Below are positions 7,102 through 9,422 of a stretch of 9,422 bases of DNA, in pieces (positions within the stretch are counted from its first letter, which is position 1; each line of letters opens with the position of its first letter). The notes below the pieces were generated by a model. That model was not told the origin of the DNA, did not search any database, and saw only the letters and a program-made list of their open reading frames with translations. This DNA is from Alistipes sp. (GTDB taxonomy: Bacteria > Bacteroidota > Bacteroidia > Bacteroidales > Rikenellaceae), in assembly GCA_017380275.1 (NCBI GenBank), contig JAFOEH010000245.1:1-9422 (forward strand), in the 5' to 3' direction. Position numbers and translations under genes: made by a program.

Positions 7102-8909
7102 TGCAAGCAATTATTTTGGCGGCAGGTATGGGCCGTCGTTTGGGTGAGTTTACCCGCAACAACACCAAGTGTATGGTGGAGGTGAATGGGGTTCGACTCA
7201 TCGATAGATTACTCGGCCAATTGGCGCGTCTTGATCTAAGTCGTGTGGTGATTGTGGTCGGATATGAGGGTGCGAGACTCAAGGAGTATCTTGCCGGCAA
7301 GCACGAGCAGATTAAGATTGAATATGTAGAGAATCCGATATACGACAAAACCAACAATATCTACTCGTTGTGGCTGGCCAAAAAGCAGCTCTTGGAGGAT
7401 GATACCCTGCTGATTGAGTCGGAGTTGATCTTCGAGGACTCGCTCTTTGAACTGATTCTAAATTGCGAGGATAGCAACGTGGCATTGGTCGATAAGTATG
7501 AGAGTTGGATGGATGGAACAATGGTACGATTGGACGACGATCGTAATATTGTAAATTTCATTCCCAAGAAGGCATTCAAGTATAGTGATATTGATACCTA
7601 CTACAAGACTGTAAATATATACAAATTCAGCCGAGAGTTTTCCACTAATATATATATGCCTTTCCTTGAGGCTTACACCCGTGCATTGGGCAACAACGAG
7701 TATTACGAGCAGGTGCTGCGCGTGATAACGCTAATTGATTCGTGCGACCTGAAGGCGCTGCCACTCAATGGCCAGAAGTGGTACGAGATCGATGATGTGC
7801 AGGATTTGAGAATTGCCGAGGCGATGTTTGCCGAGGCTGACGAGAAGCTCAAGAAGTACCAGAATAGCTACGGTGGATATTGGCGCTACCCGGGAATGTT
7901 GGATTTCTGCTATTTGGTCAATCCCTACTTCCCGCGTCCGCGTATGATCGAGGAGATCAAGGCTAACTTCGAGCCACTTCTTCGCGATTATCCTTCGGGA
8001 ATGGGTGTGAATTCGTTGCTCGCAGGTAAGTACTTCTCGCTAAAGCAAGAGTATGTATGCGTGGGAAACGGAGCAGCCGAGTTGATCAAGAGTCTGATGG
8101 GATATGTCAAGGGCAGGGTAGGAGTCGTTTATCCTACATTTGAGGAGTACCCCAATCGCTATGACAAGGATCGAATCGTAACCTTCGTGCCTGAGAATTC
8201 GGACTTCAGCTATACGGCTGACGATTTGAAACAATATTTTGCTGAGCAGGAGCTTGAAGCGTTACTGTTGATAAATCCTGATAATCCGTCAGGAAACTTT
8301 ATCTCGAAGGCAGACGTGCTGGATATGGCGGTGTGGTGCGAGCAGCGCGGAGTGCGGTTTATTGTCGATGAGTCGTTTGTGGATTTTGCAGATGGTTACC
8401 CCGATAACTCATTGCTGCATAACGATATTCTTGCGGCACATCCTACGATGGGCGTGATGAAGAGTATCTCGAAATCGTATGGTGTTCCTGGCCTTCGCCT
8501 GGGAGTATTTGCTACGGCCGACAAGGATTTGATAGGCTATATGAGAGGTGATGTCGCGATTTGGAATATCAATTCGTTTGCGGAGTTCTATATGCAGATC
8601 TTCGGTAAGTATGAATCGGATTATCGTGCGGCGTGCTATCGTTTTATCGAGGAGCGCAGCCGATTCTATCAGGAACTGCGAAAGATTGATTATATTCGGG
8701 TTATCCCATCTCAGGCCAACTACTTCCTCTGCGAGATAACGGCTCGTTTTACGGCCCACGAACTTACGTTGCAACTGCTCGAAAAGTTCAATATTCTGAT
8801 TAAGGATTGCTCGACGAAGAAGGGTTTTGCCGGTCGCAACTACATCCGTATTGCGATTCGCGATAGGAGAGATAATGACCGATTGGTTGAAGCGTTAAAT
8901 AATTTGTAA
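7101..8909 (+). CDS. Fusion: LicC/PntC-like nucleotidyltransferase + CobD/HisC-like PLP enzyme
   Basis: This 602-residue protein carries two enzymes. Residues 1-250 form a nucleotidyltransferase: L6-A-A-G-M-G-R-R-L14, K23, an N-x-Y-D-K-T-N-N stretch (78-86) and E229-I-D-D near the domain end. This resembles LicC (phosphocholine) and PntC (phosphonate) cytidylyltransferases more than RmlA. Residues 255-602 form a fold-type I PLP enzyme: G322-N-G-A-A-E-L-I, N392-P-D-N-P-S-G398, D423-E-S-F-V-D-F, the PLP lysine K458 (S-I-S-K-S-Y-G), phosphate-binding R466 and a likely carboxylate-binding R583. D-E-S-F-V-D-F and the N-G-A-A-E-L-I phrase resemble CobD (threonine-phosphate decarboxylase) and HisC. 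One guess is that the C-terminal half makes a phosphorylated amine and the N-terminal half activates it with CTP. Transamination is equally possible. The start and stop both overlap neighbouring genes (TAATG). Confidence 0.85.
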   Translation: MQAIILAAGMGRRLGEFTRNNTKCMVEVNGVRLIDRLLGQLARLDLSRVVIVVGYEGARLKEYLAGKHEQIKIEYVENPIYDKTNNIYSLWLAKKQLLEDDTLLIESELIFEDSLFELILNCEDSNVALVDKYESWMDGTMVRLDDDRNIVNFIPKKAFKYSDIDTYYKTVNIYKFSREFSTNIYMPFLEAYTRALGNNEYYEQVLRVITLIDSCDLKALPLNGQKWYEIDDVQDLRIAEAMFAEADEKLKKYQNSYGGYWRYPGMLDFCYLVNPYFPRPRMIEEIKANFEPLLRDYPSGMGVNSLLAGKYFSLKQEYVCVGNGAAELIKSLMGYVKGRVGVVYPTFEEYPNRYDKDRIVTFVPENSDFSYTADDLKQYFAEQELEALLLINPDNPSGNFISKADVLDMAVWCEQRGVRFIVDESFVDFADGYPDNSLLHNDILAAHPTMGVMKSISKSYGVPGLRLGVFATADKDLIGYMRGDVAIWNINSFAEFYMQIFGKYESDYRAACYRFIEERSRFYQELRKIDYIRVIPSQANYFLCEITARFTAHELTLQLLEKFNILIKDCSTKKGFAGRNYIRIAIRDRRDNDRLVEALNNL

Positions 8910-9422
8910 TGAAGATTATAACAAAACAGGATATAGCCCAGTTAGGGATCGCGCCCACAAAGTGTGTTGAGTGGGTTACGGAAGCTTTCAAGTTGAAGAG
9001 TCGCTGTCAGCTCCCAGCAAAGGTTTCTGTGCATCCGACGGGAAACGATTTCTACACCACGATGCCTTGCCTCTTGCCCGAAGAGTATAGCCGATTTGGT
9101 GTGAAGGTCGTGTCGAGAGTAGCTGGACGAATACCTGCATTGAAGAGTGACTTGATGTTGTTCGACTCGGCTACCGGAGATCTGCTTTCGCTCGTTGAGT
9201 GCGACTGGATCACCGCTATGCGAACCGGTGCTGTGGCAACCTTGGCTATAAAGACTTTCCGCTCGACTATGGCCAGCATCTATGCTTTTGTGGGATTGGG
9301 TAGCACAGCACGAGCAACGCTCACCTGCCTTTTGGAGAGTAGCCCAAGCGAGCAGTTGAATATTCGTCTATTTAGATATAAAGATCAGGCAGAGAAAATA
9401 GTTGCTGAGTATGGTCACTATG
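8909..9422 (+). CDS. Ornithine cyclodeaminase/mu-crystallin family protein, 5' part
   Basis: The first 171 codons are present and the gene runs off the right edge. The family contains NAD(P)-dependent enzymes that make or break imines of amino acids: ornithine and lysine cyclodeaminases, ketimine reductases, archaeal alanine dehydrogenase and SbnB. Visible hallmarks are K66 (F-G-V-K-V-V-S), the phrase D80-L-M-L-F-D-S-A-T-G-D, R105 in A-M-R-T-G-A, and the start of the Rossmann domain, G129-L-G-S-T-A134. The ATG shares one base with the stop of the fusion gene (TAATG), so the two are probably translated together. This links the enzyme to whatever the fusion protein makes. The exact reaction cannot be told from this fragment. 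Confidence 0.88.
   Translation, partial: MKIITKQDIAQLGIAPTKCVEWVTEAFKLKSRCQLPAKVSVHPTGNDFYTTMPCLLPEEYSRFGVKVVSRVAGRIPALKSDLMLFDSATGDLLSLVECDWITAMRTGAVATLAIKTFRSTMASIYAFVGLGSTARATLTCLLESSPSEQLNIRLFRYKDQAEKIVAEYGHY

Noticed and set aside
8409..8774. Minus-strand open frame of 121 codons opposite the PLP domain
   Set aside because: It is a shadow of the fusion gene, whose motifs on the plus strand are convincing.
1..9422. CRISPR arrays, insertion sequences, phage genes and toxin-antitoxin pairs
   Set aside because: No repeated spacers, transposase or integrase motifs, or small paired genes were seen on either strand.

Overview
This 9.4 kb window looks like chromosomal DNA from a member of the Bacteroidales (Bacteroidota). 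Three things point there: promoter-like sites with the Bacteroidota -33 TTTG / -7 TAnnTTTG pattern (best at 1534-1564 and 1804-1835), a NusG-like protein of the UpxY type at the head of a surface-polysaccharide operon, and the rmlA-rmlC-rmlD-rmlB gene order with a long-insert form of RmlB. The genus cannot be fixed from the sequence alone.

Left part (1-1700). The left edge holds the first 49 codons of a secreted protein read leftwards. Divergent from it is a membrane-anchored metallophosphoesterase. A tRNA-Asp(GUC) gene follows, with its own promoter and a strong intrinsic terminator. This part looks like ordinary chromosome next to a variable locus.

Right part (about 1800-9422, continuing off the edge). 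This is the start of one long rightward polysaccharide-type operon. A candidate promoter and a leader of roughly 165 nt precede a UpxY-type antiterminator. Four genes for dTDP-L-rhamnose follow, mostly with overlapping ends. Then come a predicted lipoprotein metallophosphoesterase, a two-domain protein joining a LicC/PntC-like nucleotidyltransferase to a CobD/HisC-like PLP enzyme, and the first 171 codons of an ornithine cyclodeaminase/mu-crystallin family protein. The last three genes are joined by TAATG stop/start overlaps, so they are probably translated together.

How the genes may work together. RmlA, RmlB, RmlC and RmlD turn glucose-1-phosphate into dTDP-L-rhamnose for a capsule or other surface glycan, and UpxY probably lets transcription run through the operon. 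The tail of the window is the least ordinary part. The fusion enzyme could make a small phosphorylated amine and activate it as a CDP-linked donor to decorate the glycan. That is a hypothesis from domain content and context, not a demonstrated pathway.
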